A stretch of 64,000 bases of DNA from Blepharisma stoltei (lineage: Eukaryota > Ciliophora > Heterotrichea > Heterotrichida > Blepharismidae): contig CAJZBQ010000054.1 in NCBI GenBank assembly GCA_914767885.1, forward strand, positions 558,001 through 622,000. Reading direction: 5' to 3'. The notes under the pieces are model-generated. The model saw only the letters and a program-made list of their open reading frames with translations. It did no database searches and was not told the origin of the DNA. Positions 25,154 to 34,853 of the stretch are shown piece after piece; the stretch's first letter is position 1; every line of letters begins with the position of its first letter. Made by a program: the position numbers and the translations under genes.

Positions 25154-28100
25154 TTAATATAAAAGTGGAAGTCTGTAAGGGGTTCTTGCTGAAAGTCCTC
25201 CTGAGTTACGGGCATCCTCTTCTTCTTGTTTTTCGATTTTTTGAGTGGAATACAATTTTTGCTCTTTTGGAATGTTTAATTGATATTTAGGCATTAAAGA
25301 AACTTTAGTTTGAGGCTGAGGAGTGGTGGACATCAGGACAGATTTGGAAAAAGGCGAATTAGTGGTTTTTTTGAGGGACCTTAATGAGGGAGTTACTGTT
25401 CTTTTACTTTTGAACTGTAATTCAGGGTGCACAATCATAAATGGCAGCATTCGTAAGGCACTGATCTGCCGATCAGTACCACTCACTTTGCGTTTATGAT
25501 TATGAGACTTGCTTTTGCTGTCAGCCTTATCTCAACCAAGACATTTAAATAACTTGAAGAGGGGTGTCTGCCATTAGGCCTGTCCGTAGGAACTTGAAAG
25601 TCCTGAGATTTTTACACTTCCATCACTCGGTAGCGATAGAGCCTTTAGAAACTACGCAGGTCAGCCCAGCGGTCTGTAGGCCGACAAGTGCAAGAATGGC
25701 AGAAGCTTTTGGTGCAGAAAATCCGTAACAGACGTTAAGCGAGATGCTACTCATCTAGATTATTATAAGTTAAGTTAAGCAATTCAGGCTGCACTTTGGG
25801 TGTTATTAATTTAGGCCTACTTATTGATACATATTTAATATTTTTTGCCAAATTGTATCATATTTCTTTATAATCCTCGCAATTTTGAAAATTTTTCCCT
25901 AACTCCCCCCCCCCTTTAAATTGGAACAAAATATAGGTAAAATTTCCACTTTTTTGGTAAATTAACCCTCCTTTAAATTGGAACAAAATTTAATTTTATA
26001 ATAAAAAATGTTATATATATAAATCATAATTTTTATGTAAAAAGTTTTGATATAATTTAAATGTTTCTTCTCAACTAAAATTAACAATTTAGTTATATCC
26101 TGCTCTTGTTTAAAGAATAGAGTATAAAGAGCATCTTATTTAAATAATTTTATTATCCTTAATTGCAAATTTTTAAAAAAATTAATTTTTTTTTGTTTTA
26201 AAAAATTTTCAAAAAAATTTTATTTTTTTTGATAAAAATGATATTTTTTATTTAAATAGCTTTGATATAAATTCAATGCGAATTCTTTACAAAAATTCAA
26301 AATTTACTTATCTCTTGCTTTATTTTAAAGAATAGAGTATAAATAACATTTTATTTAAACAAAATTAGCACTTTGATTAATAAATTTTCTAAATTTTTTT
26401 TTTTTTTTAATTTTTTTTTATCAATAAAAATAATAATTCTTGTGTAAATAGTTTTTGATACCAATTAATAGTGGCGTATTAATTAATAATAAAATTTTAG
26501 TTATATCTTGCTTTGTTTTAAAGGATAAAGAGTAAATAGCATTTTATTAAACAAATTTATTAATCTAATTCGATAAATTTTTGAAATTTTTTTTTTTTTT
26601 AAATTTTATATAAATTTTTTTTTTTATAAAACATTTTATAATGATTTTTTTTTAAAAAAAATTTTCTTAACCCCCCTTTAAATTGGAACAAAATTTTTAG
26701 TTCCAATTTTAAGGGGGGGGGAGTAAGTTTTTAGCTTGATATTTTAATACTGATTGCATTAGCCGACGTCATTTTCCTATTGGTTGCTGCTCTTTAGTCA
26801 AGTAGTAATGAATGATAAAAGCGAGTTTATAAATATTGTGCTGCTTAAGGAGTAGTATAACTTCATATGCACGCTCAGCATATTGATCTGTCGCTATGAA
26901 GTTGCATAAATAATTAGTAATTGCATCTTTTCTCCTTTCACTGACACGCCTATTTATAATTTTTTCTCATATATTATCACATTCATCTTCTTCAGGCATT
27001 GCGTTTAATTTCTGAATCTGTTTACACCTCCCTTGGTGAGTGAACAAAACAACTGGAAAATCCTATTTTTTTTTGGTAAAGCTCCATGGGCGAACAAGAA
27101 TTTTTAAGTATAAAATTTTCATTTGATAAGTAATAATTAGTATAATAAAAATATTGAGTCATTTTCAAATTAAATTAAATTTTATCTCAAATATCCTAAA
27201 ATAGATTTAAAAATTTTTAAAATAAATAACCCCTTGTTTCTTCGCTCATTGAGTGGGGAGTTATCAAATTCAAGACCATATTTTTCGGCAGCATAAAATA
27301 CTCTCTTTGTATATTCCTTTGCCATAGGAGAAGAGTTTTGAGCTAAAACGCTTTGTCTTGCAGTGTAATATTTGGTTAAACTTTGTATATAAAATAATTT
27401 TCCGAATGCCGATTTTTGTTCAAATTTTAAACTACTATCTTCAGCGTCTTTAGTAGCTTGCTCTTTTTGAGAGGCTTTATAGTTCCTTAAAATATCTAAA
27501 TCGATTTCTGTTTGAGTAGACTGGTTTTCTTTTTTTGCAAAATATTTGGCTATTGCAGCAAGGATTAAATCTTTTACTTTCATATCATCTTTTATTTCCA
27601 GTCTTAAAAAGTCTTTAAATCCTGACGCTTCGGAAATTTTTTTATTTTCCAATAGATCAGAAGATATGATATTGATTATTTTACCTTCAAACGACTGTGG
27701 ATGATACTTATACTTGATTTTTAAATTTTTGTTTATATTAACATTTTGTATCACAATTTCTCCTTTATCATTTTTTACCACTTGAGTTACAATTCTTCTT
27801 CTTTGCTTATCATTTCCTATGCTTTCTTTTTCATTGGCGATCTCAATGCTATCACTGTAGTTTTCTTCAGAATCACTTTTAATTTCATCATTATCGCTCA
27901 GTTCAGTCCCTAAATATCGGATTTCTTCTTCAGTCTCATATTTATTTTCCTCATTATTTGATAAGCTTTCATAAAAATTTTCTTGAGTTTGCTCTTTATT
28001 TTGCTGGTCTAAAAACCGTTCTGTATGCATTGTAGAAGGACTTTCGTTCGTATAAGAAATGTCTCGCTTTAAAAGCTCTTGAGATTTTTTGGTCTCTTCC

Positions 28101-29797
28101 GTGGAGACTTTGGCAGATGTATTGAGTTTTGGAACATTAGAAGGCTTTTTATGATGATTTGCTTTGGATCTACCTGTAGACTTGTCCCTTGTAGCATCAT
28201 CTTCGATTTTTTTTGAAATTGCTTCATATGTTTCTCTTCCTTTTGGAGTACTTAAATTTGTATTTAAGGCTTCATGTTTTGGCAAAAATTCTTTAATTCT
28301 TGAAATTTTCTCATTTTTGTCACTTTTTTCACCTCCGTTGCCCAATTCAGGGATTACCTGTGCTAGGTTTTCGATATCTTGTATTTCAGCAATTCGTTCA
28401 TTTTGAGGTGTTTTTACTCTTCTCCTTAAAGATTTTTTCCTATTTTTCTTAGGTGACTTGCTTTTTTGGAGCATGAGGTAATGCTCTTGCTCTATTAATT
28501 CCTGCAAGTTTGCTATTTTTTCGTATCTTTGTCTTTCCCCATCAGTTATGATATTATCTACCCTCAGCTCATTCAAGATTTTGCTTACCCTCATGCGGGT
28601 TGCTTCTTCATTTGTGGCAAGAGAAAGAATTCCTAAAGCTTCTCTGACATCATATAGCCTTTTTATTAAAAACTCTTGTAATGGACTTTCAAGGACTTCG
28701 CCCTCTAAAAATAGCTTTTCCAGCACATCATATCTTTCTTCAGCAATGCACATTCTGCATTTTTCTTTATGATCACTTATTAATCTAGATTTATCTATAA
28801 GCAAAAGAAAGCAAGTTGTCAGCATTTTCATTTTCGCAAAATGAGATGAATTTTGTTGTTCTAAATTCCTCAAAGTTTGAAAAGCAGTTCTAAGTTTCCC
28901 ATCCAAACCTTTAATAATTTTTTCAGCCTGTGTTAGCTTTTTTTCCAAAATTCTCTTAACCGACAAGATTTCTTTATATTTTGTTCCCATCGACTCTAAA
29001 TCAATTCCTTCTTCTGTAATAATCCTAGCAATTTCAGATTCTTCTTTTGCATAATTTTCATTTTGTATTGAATATTCATCTTCCAAAGTCATAGCCACTC
29101 TGTCAATATCCACTCTATATTTTTCTCAATTTTCTTCAATAGTTTTTTCAAGTTTATCTATTTTTACACCAGCTTTTTCTTTAATCCAGTTAAATTTGTA
29201 CATGTATTTTGCATCAACTCTGTTGAATTTATATTCATATTTTTTCACTTCTTCTCTCAGCAACTTTTCAAGTTCCATGTGCCGAGATCAAGCTTCGTTG
29301 CTGATTTCCTGAAACTCACCCATAGTTATCGGTTGAATTTTGGTGATTTCAGTTAATAAAGATACAATACGGTCGTTATGGAATGATCCTTTTTTGTTAT
29401 TCTCGTTAAGATTTTTCTCAGCTTCAGCTTCGTCTTTATTAGACTCTTTTGCTATCATAGTTTTCAATGAGGCGACTTGCTGCTGGATTAGTCTATAGTT
29501 GTTTAGGAAGAGGCTGCCTGATCTTTCTATGAAAATTTGTTGCTCTAATTCGGCCTCATCAATTTTTTTGTTTTTTGTTTGGGTTTTTCTTTTTTGAAAC
29601 TTTGCGATTTCTCCACTCATATAGGGATAAAGCTTAACAAATGCACTCAAAATGATTTTCTGGGCTTTTTTTTCTTTGAGGATTCGTTTCGCAATTTCTC
29701 TTGGGATGCTGCTTTTGAAATCTTGGTTCAATTTTCCTTCGTTTAGGATAGAAGCAACAAAATATTCTGTTACTCCAATTTTTAGATCATCACTCAT
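25154..29797 (-). CDS. Large acidic coiled-coil protein, split by three insertions
   Basis: About 1138 aa if insertions at 27023-27201, 25900-26723 and about 25529-25752 are removed. The pieces are collinear on the minus strand. TGA is Trp at the join near 29287 (ISNEAWSRHMEL) and near 29128 (EENWEKY). Residues ~1-170 are helical; residues ~170-470 are coiled coil; a Glu/Ser-rich acidic stretch follows (YETEEEIRYLGTELSDNDEI). The region from about nt 27020 down to 25760 (CDNIWEKIINRRVSER, ATDQYAERAYEVILLLKQHN) has no long ORF of its own because of the insertions and is easy to miss. No family is recognised. It ends 24 bp from the convergent coiled-coil gene and starts 35 bp from the glutaredoxin gene. 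Confidence 0.75.
25529..25752. mobile_element. GC-richer insertion in the acidic coiled-coil gene, edges uncertain
   Basis: About 224 nt of clearly higher GC, with stops in the host frame on the minus strand. Upstream coding ends TYNNLD; downstream coding resumes KADSKSKSHNHKRKV. The only phase-consistent repeats seen are very short (ATCT at 25529 and 25753 on the plus strand; an alternative uses TTA), so the limits are approximate. It is grouped with the direct-repeat-flanked insertions by composition and position only. Confidence 0.5.
25900..26723 (+). mobile_element. IES, family A, long form with internal repeats, TAA repeats
   Basis: 824 nt flanked by TAA at 25900-25902 and 26724-26726. 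Left: CTCCC plus TTTAAATTGGAACAAAAT, then a spacer and a second direct copy near 25970. Right: the motif as a hairpin (26675-26723). On the minus strand, removal joins YQAKNL to GKNFQNCEDYKEI in frame. Confidence 0.85.
26085..26550 (+). repeat. Three degenerate ~200-bp tandem units inside the IES
   Basis: Related blocks with the core TTTAAAGAATAGAGTATAAA recur near 26110, 26325 and 26515, each followed by a CATTTTATTTAAAC-like stretch. The spacing is about 190-215 bp. They lie wholly inside the 25900-26723 element. Confidence 0.65.
27023..27201 (+). mobile_element. Truncated family B IES
   Basis: 179 nt between TA 27023-27024 and TA 27202-27203. The left end matches the direct-repeat half of family B (CACCTCCC, GTGAGTGAACAAAAC, then the ATAATTAGTATAATAAAA body). 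The hairpin right end is missing. On the minus strand, removal joins KIFKS to KQIQKLNAMPEED in frame and removes a TAA. Confidence 0.65.
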
Positions 29798-29831
29798 AAC
29801 AATATTTTTATTTAATTTTAGAGCTCATTAA

Positions 29832-30284
29832 TTATTTTCGCAAAAAATAAATTCCAGTTTCTATATAAAAACTGATATCTGTTTTATAGGCAATAAAGAT
29901 TCTTATTATGAACATAACTGGCAAAGTTAATCTAATACGGCCTATATCGTAATAATCTAAGCCAATTCTCATAAAATGCTTTTGAACTGTGCCTTGTCTA
30001 ACACCTTGCAGTAGCTCTGAATATCCTCCTATGTGCACTCCTCCTATAAAAATATTAGGCACTGTTTCTTGATTTGTAATCTCTTTTAACGCTTGCCAAT
30101 ATTCATTGCCTTTAGGATGATTATTCAGTTCAAGTATATGTGGGGTTACTCTCATCTTTTCTAATAAGGATTTGGCTCTTTTACAATAAGGACAATATGT
30201 AGTACTAAACATAACGCATTTATGACTGTGAATTATCTCTTCTACTTCAGACCTATACGGTGAAGGCGACTGTGAACCTCCCAT
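29832..30284 (-). CDS. Monothiol/dithiol glutaredoxin-like protein, CPYC active site
   Basis: 150 aa. Glutaredoxin reduces disulfides or glutathionylated proteins using glutathione. The active site CPYC is at residues ~31-34 (STTYCPYCKRAKSLL), the cis-proline motif is TVPNIFIGG (~73-81), and the GGYSELL glutathione-binding segment follows. The N-terminus MGGSQS offers Gly2 for possible myristoylation. After the ~105-residue core a hydrophobic stretch (LPVMFIIRIFIAY) suggests a C-terminal membrane anchor, which is unusual for a dithiol glutaredoxin. It lies between the TBC1D31 gene and the acidic coiled-coil gene, all on the minus strand, with 21- and 34-bp gaps. Confidence 0.9.
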   Translation of the reverse strand: MGGSQSPSPYRSEVEEIIHSHKCVMFSTTYCPYCKRAKSLLEKMRVTPHILELNNHPKGNEYWQALKEITNQETVPNIFIGGVHIGGYSELLQGVRQGTVQKHFMRIGLDYYDIGRIRLTLPVMFIIRIFIAYKTDISFYIETGIYFLRK

Positions 30285-30305
30285 ATTATTATTAAAATAT
30301 GTAAA

Positions 30306-33300
30306 TTAGTCTATTTCAGAGGAATAAGCAGGGGCTGTATGTCTCGTAAGGTACTCGCCTTGGCTATTTTCTGACTGTGACAAGTTAAAGCTTTCTTCAG
30401 AATTTTCTGATGAAGAACTGTAGTTGGGGTTCATGCGAACGGGGAGAGGAGGAGTTTGTTTCGAGCTTTGACTAGACTGATAGCTTGAATGGTAGCTTGA
30501 GCTCATGCTAGAATATTTGTTTCCTGACGATGAAGAGTTGGAGTAGCTTTGGTGCCCGCTGTATCCTTGTTCAGAGTTTACTCGTTTCTGGGTAATTTGA
30601 TTTGCTTTTGATAAATAATCATTATACCCTTTTTCGCCTTCTGCTACAGGTTGGACATAGTCTACAGAGTCACTGAGACGTTTTTCAGTGTCGTGAAGAA
30701 CTTTTTCGAATATATTTTTCTCTCGAAGTTCTTTTTCTTTAAACAAAATTTGCTGCTCAAGCTGCTTTTCAGCTCTTCTTTCTATTTCGAGCTTAAGTAT
30801 TTCTTCTTGCAGCTTCTTTTCTTCCATTAGTGATTTCTGTTCTTGTTCTTTTCTAATCGTGATTAATTTTTCTTCAGCCTCTCTTTGCGAGTTTTCGTTT
30901 TCTATCTCAAGCATAGCTTTTTGTTGCTTTAACCTTTCATTTAGCTGGTTTTCCCTTTCTTGCATTATAATTTCAAATCTTTCTTTAGCTCTTCTTAGCT
31001 CATTTTCTTGCTCACATTGCTGCAACTCATTAAGGTTTGCTTCTTCTTTTTTCTTCAAAATCTTGAGGTGTCTTTGGTAATCTTCATTGAATTCTTCATT
31101 TCTGTGTAGCTCATCTTCTGCTAAATGCCTGAGTTTTCTTTCTTTTTCTAAGTCTAGGATTTTTATTTCCCTTTCAAGCTCTTCAACTCTTCTGTTTATG
31201 GCATTTTTAGATAAGAGTTTTTGGTTGTCTTCAAGTTCTTTTTCTTCCTTTTGCAAGTTTTCTCTTGCTGCTTGTGAAATTTTTCTCTCCTGCTCTTCTA
31301 AGGCCCATTTTGCTTGAAGAAGGCGATCTTTTAAGTCAACTTCTCTGTCATAAAACAGGTCAGGGATTTTTGCTTTTTTAGCTGACTCTTCAGCTTCTCT
31401 TGCTTTAAGAAGTCCAAGAAGCCTTTGGGTTGCTCGATATTCAAGGGCATTTAGTGCTTCTTCTTCCATTAAGTACTGTTGATAGTAATCTTGCCGGTTT
31501 TTATTAAATTCAATATCGCCATGCAGCTTTTCTAATAGTGCTGCACGTCTGCTTTTCTGTCGATCCACATAATTTTTGCCTTCTTCTTCAATCCTTTCTA
31601 TTTGGTGAAGTCTTTTTTCTCTAGCCTCTCTGTCGTTTTGCTTCATTACTTCTAATCTCTCTTTTTCTTCAATTTTGAGCTGCTGGAATTTCTCTCTTTC
31701 TGCGTTTATTGCAGCGTGCGTTCTTTGCTGAAATTCATCTTCTTGTTCTTCAATATTATTTAATCTTTTTTGTAGGCCTTCTTTGTATTCTTTTTCTTTA
31801 TTTTTTAATTCTTCTTCGATTTTAATTTGTTCAGCAATGTCATCAATTGATTCAACTACATATTTAGGATATCCTGTAAATAGAGGATACTGAATTGGAG
31901 TTAATGGCAGTTTTACGTTGAATGCAACAACTGATGTTTTAGTTCCAGCATTTTCATATAAATTGAACACATTTTTCATGAATTTTTTAACTTTTAATGG
32001 CCGCTTTGTGTTGAAGAAGTTAATGACGTCTTTTTTCTTTTGTAAAGCAAAAATTCTTTTTTTGTAGTAGAGGATATACATTGCAATCATATAAAGAGTA
32101 AGCTCAGGCTTGTCCCAGTCTGTAAATAAAAAGTCAACAATTTTAACCCAATCTCCATGCGGGACTACGTCAAAAAGCCATGATTTTAATAGTGGCCAAG
32201 TAATCACTGATAAATTTCCTAATTTTTCTAATAGAAAATCATACATTTGTTGACTATTTGCCATTAATATATTGTCAATGCTTTGCAAACAAACTACAGG
32301 TGCATTAGGAAAGAATTCAAACCAATGCTGCAGCCAATGCACAATCACTGAAGCTACAACTTCGAAGCAGCTTAAATCATCCCCTGGATAAACTTTTCCA
32401 AATGGATGCACAAGCTTAGGCAAATAATCAATTTCTCCAAAAAAAGGGCTTCAATAAGCCAATGCTGAGCAAACTTTTTCTGTTTTGTCATAATCATTGT
32501 GACTCATATTTTTCATGTCTTTAAAAATATAGGCGAAATTAGGATGGGTTCCTCTATCAGTTAAGCCTTTAAATGCTTCTCGATTTCCAGGAGTTTGCAA
32601 TAAAAACCTTCAAATTAAGCTTCTATGCTCTTCTGGGTATTCCCCATAATAATGCAAAATTCTTCTTAATTGGCAATGCTGAATTTTGCAGTCATGAGGG
32701 TCTAGTTTAGCTTGCTTAAATAAATTAATAAATAGCTCATGCTGACATTGGAGAGTATCAGAAACAGAGCTTGAACCTGTAGGAGTTGATAAAATTGACA
32801 TATTTGTACCTATTTTTGTAAATAATACGTCTTCTTTCGGATTTAATGGAGGATTAGAATCAAGATTTGGGTGAATAAATGTTTCATTAAAAGTTGACTT
32901 CGGAAGGTGCGTATATACTAAATTTTCTTCAAGTCCCATGGATAGCCGTTTATTAGCTATAGATGTGCATTTATTAAGAAGAGTGCTAAAATCATACGCA
33001 TTTACTGTTCCATTCGATAATATCAAAAACAATTTATCATGTATGATTTGGAAATCTACTATAAAAAGTGTTCCAATCTGAAATTCAAATTCAATTTTGC
33101 ACTCAACTGGGTCGATAAAATACAGTCTCCCATTATCCGCACTCAAAACTACATGTCGCTTATAGCACTGCATCTTACTAAAATCTTTTACCCCGGGAAT
33201 AGGCCCAAAAGAATACTCAAGTTTCTGTGGAGAATCAAGTCTCCACACTTTTATCGACAAATCTTTCCCAACTCCATATAAAATCCCTTGATTAAAATCG

Positions 33301-34559
33301 AAAATGTCAATGCTGCTCATTGCAAACTGCTTTTCCAGATCATTTGTAGACAAGCTTCACTGAAAGATTGTGCCTTCTCTGAAGCATGTAATTATTGACT
33401 GCCCATCTGGGCTGAATTTCACCATTGAGTAGCTATTTGATCTTGCATACATAGTTCTAATTTTTCTTCAATTATTCATATCCCAGATCACTACAGCATC
33501 TGACTCCCCCAGCAATAAGCAAATTCTTGCTTATTCTGGATTTTTAAAAATACCAATTTTAGGGAATTAATCCTCTAATAAGCAAATTTTGATCTATTCA
33601 TATAAATTTCTATTTACTAAAAACCCGAACAAGTAAGAATTTGCTCACTACTGGGGGAGTGAGGAATAGCTTAAAATGCTTTTTCTTATATGGTTGATGT
33701 CAAAGCCTTTTATTTCGAATTTATGATCGAAAAATGATCCAAATTTTTTACCGTTCATAGAATAAATTTCGAGTCCTTTTGGCTTTAAAGCTAATAGCAA
33801 GTAGTCATTTTCAGGAGTGATAAGGAGCTTGGAAACTTGAGGAGATTTGCGCACTGGCTGGAGATATCGGTTTTGGGAAAGGAGGAATTGAGTTGCATTA
33901 CCTCGTGTGTCTGAAGTATAGAGGGTTTCTGAGGAAGTGGCATAAAAAGAGGTTGCTGAAGCAGGAGTTGAAGAAGAAGGAGAAAAATCAATTGATAGGT
34001 TAGCTTAGACTAGATTAAGATGCATGCTTTAAGTCCCTGCTTCTAAGCATCATGCGTTCAATGTAGGGCCGAACCCCAGCTTCTTGGTATATGCATTTCC
34101 TTTCATGACCCGAGCCAAACGGACTTTGTCAAACTCAATTTACAAATTAGTCGTTAATTTACACAACCCTGCTTAGTTTCGGTTTCAATGATGAGGGTTC
34201 TAGATAAGATCTAGGAAGTATCAAGCTCATTATAATGATCATATTTCAACAATGACGATTAATAACGGTGCATAAGCTATATATATAATATGATTGGCAA
34301 AGCATGAAACCCCCTCTATACTAAACTACCTAGTCTTGATACTAAGAAATATAAAAGATATTGCATTATTTTGGTTCCTAGACTTAAAAGCAATTTTATA
34401 GCATATATATCTATTTTATACTTTATTTCATGCCTCTACTATAAACAGAACTGTAGCTATATTAAAATCAATTGAAAGAAAAAGACCCTCTGGGGATAGG
34501 TCAGGCTTCTTTGGCCAAATTCTTCCTGAAGGCGCTGAAATTGTCAATGTATTTGCCAT
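30306..34559 (-). CDS. TBC1D31: TBC1D31 homologue (WD repeats, TBC domain, long coiled coil)
   Basis: 1204 aa after removal of 33501-33659 and 33984-34463, near the usual length of TBC1D31 (about 1070). The first ~400 residues hold WD-type repeats (VVIWDMNNWRKIRTMYAR, YSMVKFSPDGQSIITCF). A TBC (Rab-GAP) domain begins around WRFLLQTPGNREAFKGL, with its opening Trp encoded by TGA, and includes FFGEIDYLPKLVHPFGKVYP and HWLQHWFEFFPNAPVV. The C-terminal half is a charged coiled coil from about residue 630, ending in a Ser-rich tail. TBC1D31 is a centriolar-satellite and ciliary protein in animals; the TBC arginine finger is often degenerate there. The start ATG (34557-34559) is separated from the rest by the 480-nt insertion. 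Confidence 0.88.
33501..33659. mobile_element. IES with AGCAATAAGCAAATTC motif, TGA repeats
   Basis: 159 nt flanked by TGA at 33501-33503 and 33660-33662. The ends are CTCCCCCAGCAATAAGCAAA and its inverse (GAATTTGCTCACTACTGGGGGAG), with a further internal copy of ATAAGCAAATT near 33578. No TA pair at the TIR edge restores the TBC1D31 frame. The TGA/TCA repeat does, giving ILSYSSDAVVIWD. Confidence 0.82.
33984..34463. mobile_element. Insertion flanked by 12-bp AAAATCAATTGA repeats
   Basis: 480 nt between perfect 12-bp copies (33984-33995 and 34464-34475). The repeat contains no TA. The first half is GC-richer than the host. On the minus strand both sides are interrupted by stops, but dropping one repeat plus the insert joins SPEGLFLSIDF to SPSSSTPAS and links the start ATG to the WD region. 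Confidence 0.8.
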
Positions 34560-34853
34560 ATTTTGAGTTTAAAATTATATGAATTCGCATATAATTAATT
34601 AAGATCAATTTCTATGAAAATTCATCACTGCTTTGCATTTCTCCCTAAATTTTATAAATATTTCTTTTTCTTTGCATTCCATTTAGATTATTAAAAATGT
34701 AGAGATGAGACGATCCCTTTTAATCATTGTATAAATATATAGTTTTATTTCCCATCTATAAACTTTTTCACTAGAGTTCTTTCATAATTATTATTCTTTC
34801 AAAATAACTGTCCTTAGCCTAGGATCTGATGCTATCACTACGATGCTATAAAT
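34560..34853. other. Divergent promoter region between TBC1D31 and dynamin
   Basis: 294 bp between two gene starts on opposite strands, AT-rich, no discrete motif recognised. Confidence 0.4.

Noticed and set aside
26085-26550. Tandem units as a centromere or replication-origin satellite
   Set aside because: Only three degenerate units confined to one IES, with similar arrays in another element of the same family.
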